From NCBI RefSeq assembly GCF_000242255.2, contig NC_017033.1, positions 930,001-994,000 of the forward strand: DNA of 64,000 bases, given 5' to 3'. The DNA comes from Frateuria aurantia DSM 6220. GTDB lineage: Bacteria > Pseudomonadota > Gammaproteobacteria > Xanthomonadales > Rhodanobacteraceae. Shown here one piece after another: positions 48,522 through 56,858 of the stretch; the first letter of the stretch is position 1, and each line of letters starts with the position of its first letter. The position numbers were made by a program, and so were the translations under genes. The notes below the pieces were generated by a model. It saw nothing but the letters and a program-made list of their open reading frames with translations, was not told the DNA's origin and did not search any database.

Positions 48522-49481
48522 ATGCAGACGGTAACTTCCCCCACCTCATCCCCGGGCGTGCGCCAATTGGTCGTCGGGCCCGAGCGCGAAGGCCAGCGGA
48601 TCGACAACGCCTTGGTCACGCTTTTGAAGGGGGTGCCCAAAAGCATGATCTACCGACTGTTGCGCACCGGCCAGGTCCGTGTGAACGGCAAGCGGGCCAA
48701 GCCGGATACCCGGCTGACCGAAGGCGATACGCTGCGGATTCCGCCGATCCGGCAGGAAGAGCGCGAGCGGCCGGTCGCGGCTCCTGACACGATGATCGCC
48801 CAGGTCAGCGAGGCCATCATTTTCGAGGACAAGCACTTCCTGGCCATCGACAAGCCTTCGGGCATTGCCAGCCATGGCGGAAGCGGGGTCTCCCACGGCG
48901 CGATCGAGCTGCTGCGGGCGGCTCGCCCGAATGAGTCGCTGGAACTGGTCCATCGGCTGGACCGGGATACCAGTGGCGTGCTGGTCTTCGCCAAGACCCG
49001 TTCGGGCCTGTTGGGACTGCAGAGCGCGATTCGAGCCGGCGAGGTCAACAAACACTATCTGTGTCTGATGGTCGGCCATCCTTCGCGGGCCAAATTCGAT
49101 GTCAATGCGCCGCTGCTGAAATCGGTGATGCAGGGGGGCGAGCGGATGGTGCGGGTCGCTGATGGCGGCAAGCCTTCGCTGACGTTTTTCAAGGAGATGG
49201 AGCAGTATCCCGGCAGCCGTCTCATGCAGGCCACGCTGGGCACGGGCCGCACCCATCAGATCCGCGTCCATGCCGCCCATGTCGGCCACCCGCTGGCCGG
49301 TGACCCGAAGTACGGCGACAAGGAGGCCAACAAACGCTTCCGCGAGCAGGGCCTGAACCGCCTGTTCCTGCATGCCGCCAGCATGGACTTCAGTCTGGAC
49401 GGGCGGGCCTACGCCTTTTCGACGCCGTTGCCGGACGATCTGCGCGAAGTGCTGGACCGGTTGAGCCGCAAGCGGCGCTGA
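48522..49481 (+). CDS. rluC: 23S rRNA pseudouridine synthase RluC (955/2504/2580)
   Basis: A 319-residue RluA-family synthase. An S4 domain (about 18-80, MIYRLLRTGQVRVNGKRAKP) precedes the catalytic domain with HRLD147-R-D-T-S-G, D147 being the catalytic Asp. GTGRTHQIRVHAAHVGHPLAGD follows. The divergent partnership with rne is the same as in E. coli and supports RluC over RluD. The start at 48522 gives the normal length; 29 in-frame codons upstream are discarded. Confidence 0.94.
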   Translation: MQTVTSPTSSPGVRQLVVGPEREGQRIDNALVTLLKGVPKSMIYRLLRTGQVRVNGKRAKPDTRLTEGDTLRIPPIRQEERERPVAAPDTMIAQVSEAIIFEDKHFLAIDKPSGIASHGGSGVSHGAIELLRAARPNESLELVHRLDRDTSGVLVFAKTRSGLLGLQSAIRAGEVNKHYLCLMVGHPSRAKFDVNAPLLKSVMQGGERMVRVADGGKPSLTFFKEMEQYPGSRLMQATLGTGRTHQIRVHAAHVGHPLAGDPKYGDKEANKRFREQGLNRLFLHAASMDFSLDGRAYAFSTPLPDDLREVLDRLSRKRR

Positions 49482-49493
49482 GCTCTGCTGTCT

Positions 49494-49518
49494 GCCCGCT
49501 TCATTGCATGAAGCGGGC
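49494..49518. terminator. 11-bp hairpin between convergent rluC and membrane-protein gene
   Basis: GCCCGCTTCAT (49494-49504), TGC, ATGAAGCGGGC (49508-49518) pair perfectly. It starts 12 bp after the rluC stop and includes the last codons of the minus-strand gene. No U-tract is present. Confidence 0.45.
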
Positions 49519-51000
49519 ACTGACCTCCAGCGAGCGGACCAGACTCTGCGGCCCCATGCCGGCCTGCAACAGCAAAGCGGCGGCGGCATGGCCGACGGCG
49601 ATCGGCAGCAGGTGGCGATCACGCTGGTAGCACCAGGCCCAGTACAGCTCCGCCAGCAGGCAGGCCTGCATCAGCTCGCCATTGGGCGCATGCAGCAGCA
49701 TGAACAGGCCGGCTGTCGCGAGCAGCGCCAGCCCGGCAGGCAGGCTGCGCTGCATGCGTGGCAGGACCACCCGCAGCATCAAGGCCTGTTGCAGCAGAGC
49801 CCAGGCCAGATAGACCAGACCGTGCCCGACGCCGGGCCAGGTCAGCGGGGTGTGTCCGCTGCGGGCCAGGAGCAGGGCGATGGGCAGCAAGGCCAGCGGT
49901 CGCAGCCAGTGCGCGAGTCTGGTCGCGGTCTCGCCCTGGCGGAGGGGTGTGGATGACCAGCCCATGCGTGCGGCGCTGATCAGCCCCAGCGCGGCTGCCG
50001 CGGCACTGGCCCCCGGATCGGGGCGACCGAAATGCATCCCGACGATCAGCCATAGCGGACCGGCCATGCAGGCCAGTGCTTCCAGCGCCCCCTGTCGGGA
50101 TGGCAGCGGGTAACGGAGGAGTACCAGCAAGGCCAGGGCATAGCCACCCAGGACCCACCAGGCCAGCGGCAGCCGGAACGCAGCCAGGCTCGCATCGGCC
50201 GCTTGCGGCACCACGATGGCACCCGGCCAGTGTGCCCGGATGGCATCGCGCCATTGCAGCAATCCACCGGCCGGCGTCGCCGAGGCGAGGGTCACGATCG
50301 GCGCTGCCGCATGCGGATAACGTTGCGCGGCTTGATCGAGCACTTGCCGAGCGGCGCGGCGGCCGTCAGGCAAGTTGATCGTCGGGGCGATCTCTGCGGT
50401 GGCGAGTACGGAGGTTCCGGGCCGGCCGGTCGGCCACAGGGCGGCCCGACGCAACTGCCAGACCCGGCCTGGTGCGGACTTCAGCACCAGACGCAGAATA
50501 TCGGCCCGGCCGGGCCGGCAGGACCGGCCATCGTCCGTATGCCATGGGACCTGGTCCAGAGCCAGCTTCATGTCGTGCCCCGGCGGCAGGGACCAGAACG
50601 GACTGTTGCAGGCTGCCCGGTGGCCGCCTGCCGCGATCACAGCCAGTAACAGGACCTGGTCGGAGCGGTAGTCCAGATGCAGTCGCGGCCAGTGGCCAAG
50701 GTCTATCGGCCCCGTCAGCCGCAGCCCCAGTTGATAGGGTGCCGAGGTCTGCGCGGTCAGTCTCAGTCCGCCGGGGTCCGCACCGGCGAGAGCGGGACCG
50801 AAAACCCGCTTGGCGATCAATTGTTCAGGCTTCTGCAGATCCCACTGCCAGCGCGGCAGCCCCTGCTGCCATGTCAGGCGATCATGGTCGGCACTCAGGG
50901 CCAGCTGCGAGGCGACCAGCTGTCGGCTCAGCCAGTCCGCGAATCCCAGCAGCATCAGTACCGCGACAGCGAGGCCCGCGTAGCGAAAGATCCGGGCCAT
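49501..51000 (-). CDS. Polytopic membrane protein with a degenerate CPBP/Abi-like domain
   Basis: A 499-residue inner-membrane protein. One anchor (about 7-25) is followed by a periplasmic domain of about 240 residues with four Cys-free beta stretches, then about eight membrane segments (275-480). The C-terminal part recalls CPBP intramembrane proteases: the motif-1 position reads Q405-A-L-M-L-R410 where active enzymes have E-E-x3-R. F433-M-L-L-H437 fits motif 2, and H471-A-A-A-A replaces H-x3-N. If this alignment is right, it has lost proteolysis. I cannot name a function. It is 6 bp downstream of phhB on the same strand. Confidence 0.6.
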   Translation of the reverse strand: MARIFRYAGLAVAVLMLLGFADWLSRQLVASQLALSADHDRLTWQQGLPRWQWDLQKPEQLIAKRVFGPALAGADPGGLRLTAQTSAPYQLGLRLTGPIDLGHWPRLHLDYRSDQVLLLAVIAAGGHRAACNSPFWSLPPGHDMKLALDQVPWHTDDGRSCRPGRADILRLVLKSAPGRVWQLRRAALWPTGRPGTSVLATAEIAPTINLPDGRRAARQVLDQAAQRYPHAAAPIVTLASATPAGGLLQWRDAIRAHWPGAIVVPQAADASLAAFRLPLAWWVLGGYALALLVLLRYPLPSRQGALEALACMAGPLWLIVGMHFGRPDPGASAAAAALGLISAARMGWSSTPLRQGETATRLAHWLRPLALLPIALLLARSGHTPLTWPGVGHGLVYLAWALLQQALMLRVVLPRMQRSLPAGLALLATAGLFMLLHAPNGELMQACLLAELYWAWCYQRDRHLLPIAVGHAAAALLLQAGMGPQSLVRSLEVSARFMQ

Positions 51001-51006
51001 GGCGGG

Positions 51007-51345
51007 TCAGCCGTCGATGAGGGCCTGGCAGCGGGCTGCGCAGATAAAATCATTCAGCGACAGACCACCTGTGTCGTGAGTGGTCCAGGTCAGTTCGCAG
51101 AAGCCATAGGCGGCCTGCAGGTCGGGATGGTGGTCTTGCTGATTGGCGATATAGCCGACGGCATTGATGAAGCCCAGCGTGCGCTGAAAGTCGGGAAAAT
51201 CTAAGCGGCGCTGCAAGGCGCGGCCACCGTCGGCGAGATTCCAGCCCGGCAACAAGGCCAGCAGCTCCTGGGCCTGCAGCGAACCCAGCGGAGGCGATCC
51301 ATGCCGGGACTGGCAGTGCAGGCGTGCAAGTTCGGTCAGGGTCAT
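51007..51345 (-). CDS. phhB: Pterin-4a-carbinolamine dehydratase
   Basis: PhhB regenerates the pterin cofactor of aromatic amino acid hydroxylases by dehydrating 4a-hydroxytetrahydropterin. The 112 residues include [13 protein letters not shown], the central [18 protein letters not shown] with the catalytic His pair, and [15 protein letters not shown] near the end. The start at 51345 ([11 protein letters not shown]) fits the length of the family. phhA is not in the window. Confidence 0.92.
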   Translation of the reverse strand: MTLTELARLHCQSRHGSPPLGSLQAQELLALLPGWNLADGGRALQRRLDFPDFQRTLGFINAVGYIANQQDHHPDLQAAYGFCELTWTTHDTGGLSLNDFICAARCQALIDG

Positions 51346-51464
51346 GGCGGGGCACCTGGCAGGGGCGAGAGCGGTGGTCGGAGCCGCGCGGTCCCGCAAG
51401 AAGGATTAGACTAGACAGCTGTAACGGGCACCGGTGGCCCACGCCGAAGGGCGGGAGTGAACGA

Positions 51465-52076
51465 ATGATAGAGATTTCCGAACGGGCCCAGACCCATTTT
51501 CTGCGTTTGCTGCGGCAACAGCAAATCGATGATCTTGGCATCCGCCTGACAGCCTCGGCGCCGGGCACCCCCGAAGCCAATTGCGAACTGGCTTTCTGCG
51601 AGCCGGCCGAACTCGATGGCGATGAATGGTCGCTGGAATGCGAGGGCTTCACCTTGTACGTCGATGGTGCCGCCGCGCCGTGGCTGGAAGGTGCCAGCAT
51701 CGACTACGAGCCCCAGGCCACCGGCGGGGTGCTGAATATCCGCGCGCCACGGATCAAGGGCGAGGTGCCGGGCGAAGATGCCGGCATGATCGCTCGTGTG
51801 CAGTATGTACTGGACGCCGAGGTCAATCCGCAGATCGCGGCCCACGGAGGCCGGGTCAGTCTGGTCGAGGTGACCGCCGACGGGGTGGTGTGGTTGCGCT
51901 TTGGTGGCGGCTGCCATGGTTGCGGCATGGCGGACGTGACCCTCAAGCAGGGGATCGAGACCACCTTGATGGCACGGGTGCCGCAGATCACGGCCGTGCG
52001 CGATGCCACGGATCACAGCACCGGCAGCCAGCCCTATTACGCCCAGGCCGGGGAAGGGGCTTCGGTCGCGGGTTGA
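51465..52076 (+). CDS. nfuA: Fe-S cluster carrier protein NfuA
   Basis: NfuA receives [4Fe-4S] clusters and delivers them to target proteins, mainly under stress. The 203 residues have an N-terminal degenerate A-type domain (1-95) and a C-terminal Nfu domain with GGGC150-H-G-C153[12 protein letters not shown], the CxxC ligands at essentially the E. coli positions (149/152). The ATG at 51465 has GGGAG upstream. It is divergent from phhB. It may serve Fe-S enzymes in this window such as IspG and QueG, though that is only inference. Confidence 0.95.
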   Translation: MIEISERAQTHFLRLLRQQQIDDLGIRLTASAPGTPEANCELAFCEPAELDGDEWSLECEGFTLYVDGAAAPWLEGASIDYEPQATGGVLNIRAPRIKGEVPGEDAGMIARVQYVLDAEVNPQIAAHGGRVSLVEVTADGVVWLRFGGGCHGCGMADVTLKQGIETTLMARVPQITAVRDATDHSTGSQPYYAQAGEGASVAG

Positions 52077-52271
52077 TTCAGTCGCGGCTTGATAAAGATG
52101 GGCGTCTGGCGAGGGAGATCCTGCCGGCGCCAGGGCCAGGTCGGCAGGCGGTACCAACCAGATACGAACACGCTCGGATGACGAGATGGGCCGCAGGCGG
52201 CAGCGCGCCCAGGCCGTTTCCCGCAGATTGTCGACGCATCCGGGGGCGATCGCTCGCTCCCGGCAGGGCAC

Positions 52272-52625
52272 TCAGTCGCTGCCGCCCTGGATATAGGTCT
52301 TGGTGATCGTCAGATGCGTCGGCAGGCTGGAATAGTAGCCGGTCAGATCGGCGATATCCTGTTCGGACAGGCCGCGGGCGATGGCCTGCATGATCGCGTT
52401 GCGGCGCTGGCCGCTCTGGTATTCGTGCAGGGTCTGACGCAGGTAGCTGTCGTACTGGCCGGCCAGTCGCGGATATTGCGAGGACGTGCCGTTGCCGTCG
52501 GTACCGTGGCATGCGGCGCAGGCGGCGGCCTTGGCCTGGCCGGGAGAGACCTCCGCTGCCATCGCTGATGTGGCGGACAGGGCGCAGGCCATGCCGAAGC
52601 TGATCAAAACAAGCGCAGGTTTCAT
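52272..52625 (-). CDS. Small periplasmic c-type cytochrome (c4/c5-like), second of a pair
   Basis: A 117-residue class I cytochrome c with a signal peptide (cleavage after AMA, about 23) and one heme motif C36-A-A-C39-H40. The axial Met is probably in NAIMQAIARGLSEQDIADL. It is a single-heme protein resembling half of cytochrome c4. It probably ferries electrons in the periplasm between the bc1 complex or a dehydrogenase and a terminal oxidase. It lies 15 bp downstream of a similar gene, most likely in one operon. Confidence 0.88.
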   Translation of the reverse strand: MKPALVLISFGMACALSATSAMAAEVSPGQAKAAACAACHGTDGNGTSSQYPRLAGQYDSYLRQTLHEYQSGQRRNAIMQAIARGLSEQDIADLTGYYSSLPTHLTITKTYIQGGSD

Positions 52626-52640
52626 GCAGATTACCTTACG

Positions 52641-52970
52641 TTACTTGGACAGGCTGGAGAGATAGGCCGCGACGTCGGCAATCTCCTGATCCGACAGGCT
52701 CTGGGCCTGTGCCTGCATGGTCGGGTGGATGCGCTGCCCGTGCTTGTAGGCTTCCAGCGCATCGACTATGTACTGCTGGTTCTGGCCGACGATCTCGGGA
52801 ACCGGGTAGGACGGATAGACATTCGACCAGCCCGGCACGCCGTGACAGCCGTTGCAGGTATAGACCAGCTTGCGTCCGTTGGCTTTGTCGCCCTCGGCAT
52901 GCAAGCCCCCGGCAAGCATCATGCCTGCAACAACCAAACCCAACATGCGCAATCGATTCAAGGAACTCAT
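52641..52970 (-). CDS. Small periplasmic c-type cytochrome, first of a pair
   Basis: From the ATG at 52970 it has 109 residues: a signal peptide (about 1-25), heme motif C39-N-G-C42-H43, and a late helix with HPTMQAQAQSLSDQEIADVAAYLSSL that supplies the axial Met. It resembles the downstream cytochrome, so the pair may have arisen by duplication or split of a di-heme c4. Upstream codons to 52997 lack a signal-like start and are discarded. Confidence 0.87.
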   Translation of the reverse strand: MSSLNRLRMLGLVVAGMMLAGGLHAEGDKANGRKLVYTCNGCHGVPGWSNVYPSYPVPEIVGQNQQYIVDALEAYKHGQRIHPTMQAQAQSLSDQEIADVAAYLSSLSK

Positions 52971-53091
52971 GGATGTTTCCGGCCGCTCGTGGTGCAAAGC
53001 ATCACCAAATTATGTCATCAGCCATGGGCTGGGACAATGGGGCGCATGTGACGAGATTACGCATCACCTCTCGACAAGTCCCGCAAGGTGA

Positions 53092-54333
53092 TCAGAATAC
53101 GCTGCTAAGAATATGAAAACCGGCGATATATTCCCCGGCGATGGTTCCGAAACAGACCAGGAAAAAATTCAACAGCACCCGCGCCACCCGGTTTTTCCAC
53201 CAGCCCCGCCAGTGGCTGATGTCGTCGCGCAAGGTATCGAAGTCGGCGACGCGCGGCCGGCGCAGGGCCGCTTCGACCATCGCGCTGACCGCGCCGGAGG
53301 GGATGCCCGGCCGGAAGGGCTTCAGTGGCGCGGCGACAAAGGCCGCCACCACGCTGAGCGGATGGCCGCCGGCCATGATGGCGCCGGCCGCGGCCAGGCC
53401 GCCGGTCAGCAGAATCCACTGCTCTAGGGCATGGGTGCCCAGGCTGGGATTGCGGTAGAAGGCGTAGCCGATGGTCGCGAAGATGGCCAGTACCAGACCC
53501 AGGGCCAGCCATTTCGGCCAGCGGGCCGGGGCCGGGGTCTCGTCCAGCTGCCGGCACAGTTCGACCGGTGGCTGCTGCTGTTCCCGGATCTGTCTGACCA
53601 GTCCCTGCAGATGGCCGGCGCCGATCACCACCAGCACCTTGCGCCGCACGCCGTCATCACGGGGCGGCAGGGAGGCGGCTTCCTCTCTGAGGCGGGCCGC
53701 CATATAGCTGTCGCGCTCGGCGATCAGGCTGCGATACAGCGGCTCGGACTGGCTGGCGAACTCACTGAAGGCGCCTTCCAGCAGGTCGCGTTGCTTGAGT
53801 TGCTCGATATCCTGCTGGGGCACTTCGCTGCGATCGAAGACGCTGCCCAGCAGGCCGCCGGCCAGACCCATCCGCTGCCACCAGCCGACGTTGTGCCAGG
53901 CCCGGCGCAAGGTGGTACTGACGGTGCGGTCGACCAGCCACAGGGGGCGGTGCTGCGCTTCGGCGCCGTCCATCGCCGCCAGCATCTCGGCGCCCGGCTC
54001 GATCCCGTACTGGTCGGCCAGTCGCTTCTGGAACGAGGACAGGATCAGGCTGGCCGCGACCAGGCCGGTCTTGCCCTGGCGGATCACCTGAAACAGGTCC
54101 ATCTGCCGAAAGGCTTCCGGATCACGCATGCTCGCGGCCCGGCTGGGGCAGAGCTCGACGGCGATGGCGTCGAAGCGCTCGGTATCAATGATGGTCTTGA
54201 CCGCGGCCACACTGGCTGGCGAGACATGGGCGGTGCCCAGCACCACATATTCGATGTCATCGCGGACGACGCGTTCCAGCGGCTGTTCGTTCAGCGCGTC
54301 GGGTCCGGCTTGGGCAGGTGCAACAGCACTCAT
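53092..54333 (-). CDS. TraB/PrgY-family membrane protein
   Basis: A 413-residue protein of the TraB family (relatives of enterococcal pheromone-shutdown proteins TraB/PrgY). The N-terminal domain carries the family motif VVLGTAHVSPASV near 30-42 and the AIAVELCPSR stretch, and a second motif VLVVIGAGHLQGLV near 232. Three or four membrane segments follow (about 270-400), the last being the C-terminus. The GxxH and GxH motifs suggest a metal-dependent hydrolase related to Tiki/GumN proteases. Cellular role in gammaproteobacteria is unknown. It lies 88 bp downstream of aguB. Confidence 0.85.
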   Translation of the reverse strand: MSAVAPAQAGPDALNEQPLERVVRDDIEYVVLGTAHVSPASVAAVKTIIDTERFDAIAVELCPSRAASMRDPEAFRQMDLFQVIRQGKTGLVAASLILSSFQKRLADQYGIEPGAEMLAAMDGAEAQHRPLWLVDRTVSTTLRRAWHNVGWWQRMGLAGGLLGSVFDRSEVPQQDIEQLKQRDLLEGAFSEFASQSEPLYRSLIAERDSYMAARLREEAASLPPRDDGVRRKVLVVIGAGHLQGLVRQIREQQQPPVELCRQLDETPAPARWPKWLALGLVLAIFATIGYAFYRNPSLGTHALEQWILLTGGLAAAGAIMAGGHPLSVVAAFVAAPLKPFRPGIPSGAVSAMVEAALRRPRVADFDTLRDDISHWRGWWKNRVARVLLNFFLVCFGTIAGEYIAGFHILSSVF

Positions 54334-54421
54334 GGGTATCGCTCTTCGCAGGTCTCAACCGAGATCAATGGGGGCGACCCCGAGCACCCGCAAGCCGCGG
54401 AACGTCGGGGCGCCGGCTGGA

Positions 54422-55312
54422 TCAGTCGCGGAAGCGCTTGACCAGATCCTGATAGGCATCGATGCGGCGATCGCGCAGGAACGGCCAGATCCGCCGCACG
54501 TCCTCGCTGCGCTGCATGTCCACGTCGGCCAGCAACAGCTGTCGTCCTTCGGTGCCGGCCTGAGCCAGGAATTCCCCCTGGGGGCCGGCGACGAAGCTGG
54601 AACCCCAGAACTGGATGCCGGCACCGACGCCACTGGGATCAGACTCGATACCGCTGCGGTTGCAGGCCAGCAGGGGCAGACCGTTGGCAATTGCATGGCC
54701 GCGCTGCACGGTAATCCAGGCATCACGCTGGCGGGCTTTTTCGGCCTCGTCATCGCGGGGATCCCAGCCGATCGCGGTGGGATACAGCAGCAGCTCGGCC
54801 CCGGCCAGCGCCATCAGCCGGGCGGCTTCCGGATACCACTGGTCCCAGCACACCAGTACGCCGAGGCGGCCTACCGAGGTGTCGATCGGCTCGAAGCCCA
54901 GATCGCCCGGGGTGAAATAGAACTTCTCGTAAAAAGCGGGATCATCCGGGATATGCATCTTTCGATACTTGCCGGCGATCTCGGCGGAACGGTCGAACAC
55001 CACCGAGGTATTGTGATAGAGGCCTGCGGCGCGTTTTTCGAACAGCGAGGCCACCAGCACCAGCTGCAGTTCGGCGGCCAGAGCGCCCAGCCGCTCGGTG
55101 CCGGGGCCGGGAATGGTCTCGGCCAGATCGAACGTGTCCACCGACTCGTTCTGGCAGAAGTAGGGGCCGTTGTGCAGTTCCTGCAGCAGGACCAGTTCGG
55201 CGCCGGCGGCGGCGGCTTCACGCAGGCCGGCCTCGATGGCGTCCAGATTGGCAGTACGGCTGCCGCGATCGGTGTCCTGCAGCAGGGCGACTTTGAGGGG
55301 GGGGCGGGACAT
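54422..55312 (-). CDS. aguB: N-carbamoylputrescine amidohydrolase
   Basis: AguB hydrolyses N-carbamoylputrescine to putrescine, CO2 and ammonia. It is a nitrilase-superfamily enzyme of 296 residues with the complete E-K-C triad: E45 in LLQELHNGPYF, K118 in YRKMHIPDD, and C155 in VLVCWDQWYPE. HNGPYFCQNE and the C-terminal RRIWPFLRDRRIDAY are typical of the plant and Pseudomonas enzymes. It follows aguA by 27 bp, which confirms the pathway. Confidence 0.96.
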   Translation of the reverse strand: MSRPPLKVALLQDTDRGSRTANLDAIEAGLREAAAAGAELVLLQELHNGPYFCQNESVDTFDLAETIPGPGTERLGALAAELQLVLVASLFEKRAAGLYHNTSVVFDRSAEIAGKYRKMHIPDDPAFYEKFYFTPGDLGFEPIDTSVGRLGVLVCWDQWYPEAARLMALAGAELLLYPTAIGWDPRDDEAEKARQRDAWITVQRGHAIANGLPLLACNRSGIESDPSGVGAGIQFWGSSFVAGPQGEFLAQAGTEGRQLLLADVDMQRSEDVRRIWPFLRDRRIDAYQDLVKRFRD

Positions 55313-55339
55313 GACTTGCTTCCAGTAGGTGGGTGGGGC

Positions 55340-56377
55340 TCAGCCGGCCAGACCGGCGGGCAGCTGCATGGTGATGCAGTGCAGGCTGCCGTTCTGCCAG
55401 ATCAGGGCACGGCAGGGGACCTGCACCACGGTGCGGCCCGGGTAGGCCGCGCCGATCAGCCGGGCGGCCTCGTCATCGGCGGCATCGCCATAGGCCGGCA
55501 CCAGCACGGCCTGGTTCATGATCAGATAGTTGGCATAGGAGGCGGCCAGTCGGCGACCCTCGTCCAGAATCGGCCTAGCCCAGGGCAGCGGCTGCAACCG
55601 GTAGGGCTTGCCCGCGGTGGTACGCAAGGCGGCCAGTTCTGCTCCCATCGCGCCCAGCTCGGCATGATGGATGTCGGCGACGTCGTCGCAGGCCTGATAG
55701 ACGATGACGTCATCCGGGGCGAAACGGGCCAGCGTATCGATATGGGCGTCGGTATCGTCACCTTCCAGATAGCCGTGATCCAGCCACAGCACCCGATCCA
55801 CGGCCAGCGACTCACGCAGGATGGCATCCATCTCCTCGCGGCTCTGCTCGGGATGGCGCTGATGCAGGCACTTCCAGGTGGTCAGCAACGTACCCTGACC
55901 GTCGGACTCGATGCCGCCGCCTTCCAGCGCCCAGTCCACCCGACGGTGGCTGGCACGTCCGAACACGCCGCGTTCGACCAGGCCGGCGATCAGCGCGTCA
56001 TCCTGTGCGGCGCCGAATTTGCCGCCCCAGCCGGTAAAACGGAAATCGGTCAGCTGGAAACGGCCCTGCCCGTCGCGCAGGGTGATCGGACCGGAATCGC
56101 GCAGCCAGGTATCGTCATAAGGCAGCTGGATCCAGCGCAGCCGCTGCGGATCGACGCCGCGCGCCTGCAGCAGGCCACGGGCATGATCTTCCAGTGTTGC
56201 GTCGGCCACCACGATCAGCAGGTTCTGGAACCGGCAGACCGCGGCGGCCAGCTCGATATAGGTCTGTTCGACCTCGGCCAGGCGTTCGGCCCAGTCGGTG
56301 CCGGCATGCGGCCAGGCGATCAGGATGGCGTCCTGCGGCTCCCATTCGGCCGGCAGCTGGAAAAGGGTGTCGTTCAT
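55340..56377 (-). CDS. aguA: Agmatine deiminase
   Basis: AguA converts agmatine to N-carbamoylputrescine, the step before AguB, giving putrescine independent of ornithine decarboxylase. The 345 residues show the guanidino-modifying fold: DDTWLRDSGP, WALEGGGIESDGQGTLL, the His in LDHGYLEGDDTDAHID, and the catalytic C334 in NGSLHCITMQLP. The start at 56377 fits (MNDTLFQLPAEWEPQDAIL). No speA for agmatine supply lies in the window. Confidence 0.96.
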   Translation of the reverse strand: MNDTLFQLPAEWEPQDAILIAWPHAGTDWAERLAEVEQTYIELAAAVCRFQNLLIVVADATLEDHARGLLQARGVDPQRLRWIQLPYDDTWLRDSGPITLRDGQGRFQLTDFRFTGWGGKFGAAQDDALIAGLVERGVFGRASHRRVDWALEGGGIESDGQGTLLTTWKCLHQRHPEQSREEMDAILRESLAVDRVLWLDHGYLEGDDTDAHIDTLARFAPDDVIVYQACDDVADIHHAELGAMGAELAALRTTAGKPYRLQPLPWARPILDEGRRLAASYANYLIMNQAVLVPAYGDAADDEAARLIGAAYPGRTVVQVPCRALIWQNGSLHCITMQLPAGLAG

Positions 56378-56389
56378 GATGTGGGTCTG

Positions 56390-56695
56390 TCAGTCGGTGG
56401 GCGCGGAGATGCCGTCGCCGGAAGTCGTCGCCACCGAGTGGATCACCCGGCTGCGTTCGAAGTAGACAATATATCCCGGATACACCCAGCGATGAATCAC
56501 CGGCTGCCGCGGAGCCTGCCCGCCGCGCGCCTGCAACTGGCCCAATGGCGCGCCGTAGCGGTTGCGGACCTGGCGCATGCTCATGCCGCGCGACGGCAGG
56601 TCGCGGGCGACGGCCGGGGAGGTCTGCGCGCCGGCCGGGACGGCCGCGCAGGGCAGCAGAAGCAGGCAGCACAGCAAGGTGGCGCGCAGGAACAT
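56390..56695 (-). CDS. Small exported conserved hypothetical protein
   Basis: From the ATG at 56695 the product has 101 residues with a clear signal peptide (MFLRATLLCCLLLLPCAA, cleavage near AGA at 23). The mature part contains a conserved block I recall from other gammaproteobacteria: SRGMSMRQVRNRYGAPLG, then HRWVYPGYIVYFERSRVIHSV. The M-x-x-V-x-x-x-x-G pattern is reminiscent of BamE/OmlA-type small domains. Function unknown. It lies 12 bp upstream of aguA on the same strand, so it is probably the first gene of the agu operon, which does not imply a role in polyamines. Confidence 0.75.
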   Translation of the reverse strand: MFLRATLLCCLLLLPCAAVPAGAQTSPAVARDLPSRGMSMRQVRNRYGAPLGQLQARGGQAPRQPVIHRWVYPGYIVYFERSRVIHSVATTSGDGISAPTD

Positions 56696-56858
56696 GGAAG
56701 GCCTCGGCATGCGGGACGGGCGGATCGTGAGGGGAGCAAGAGGATGGTAGCGACCTGCCTGCGGCAAGGATACAGGGCGTCGATGCCGTGCGGCAGGATG
56801 GGGATTGATCGCCCGGCCCGGTATCATGGGCGTTCTGATCGATGACTTTGAGTGTTCC

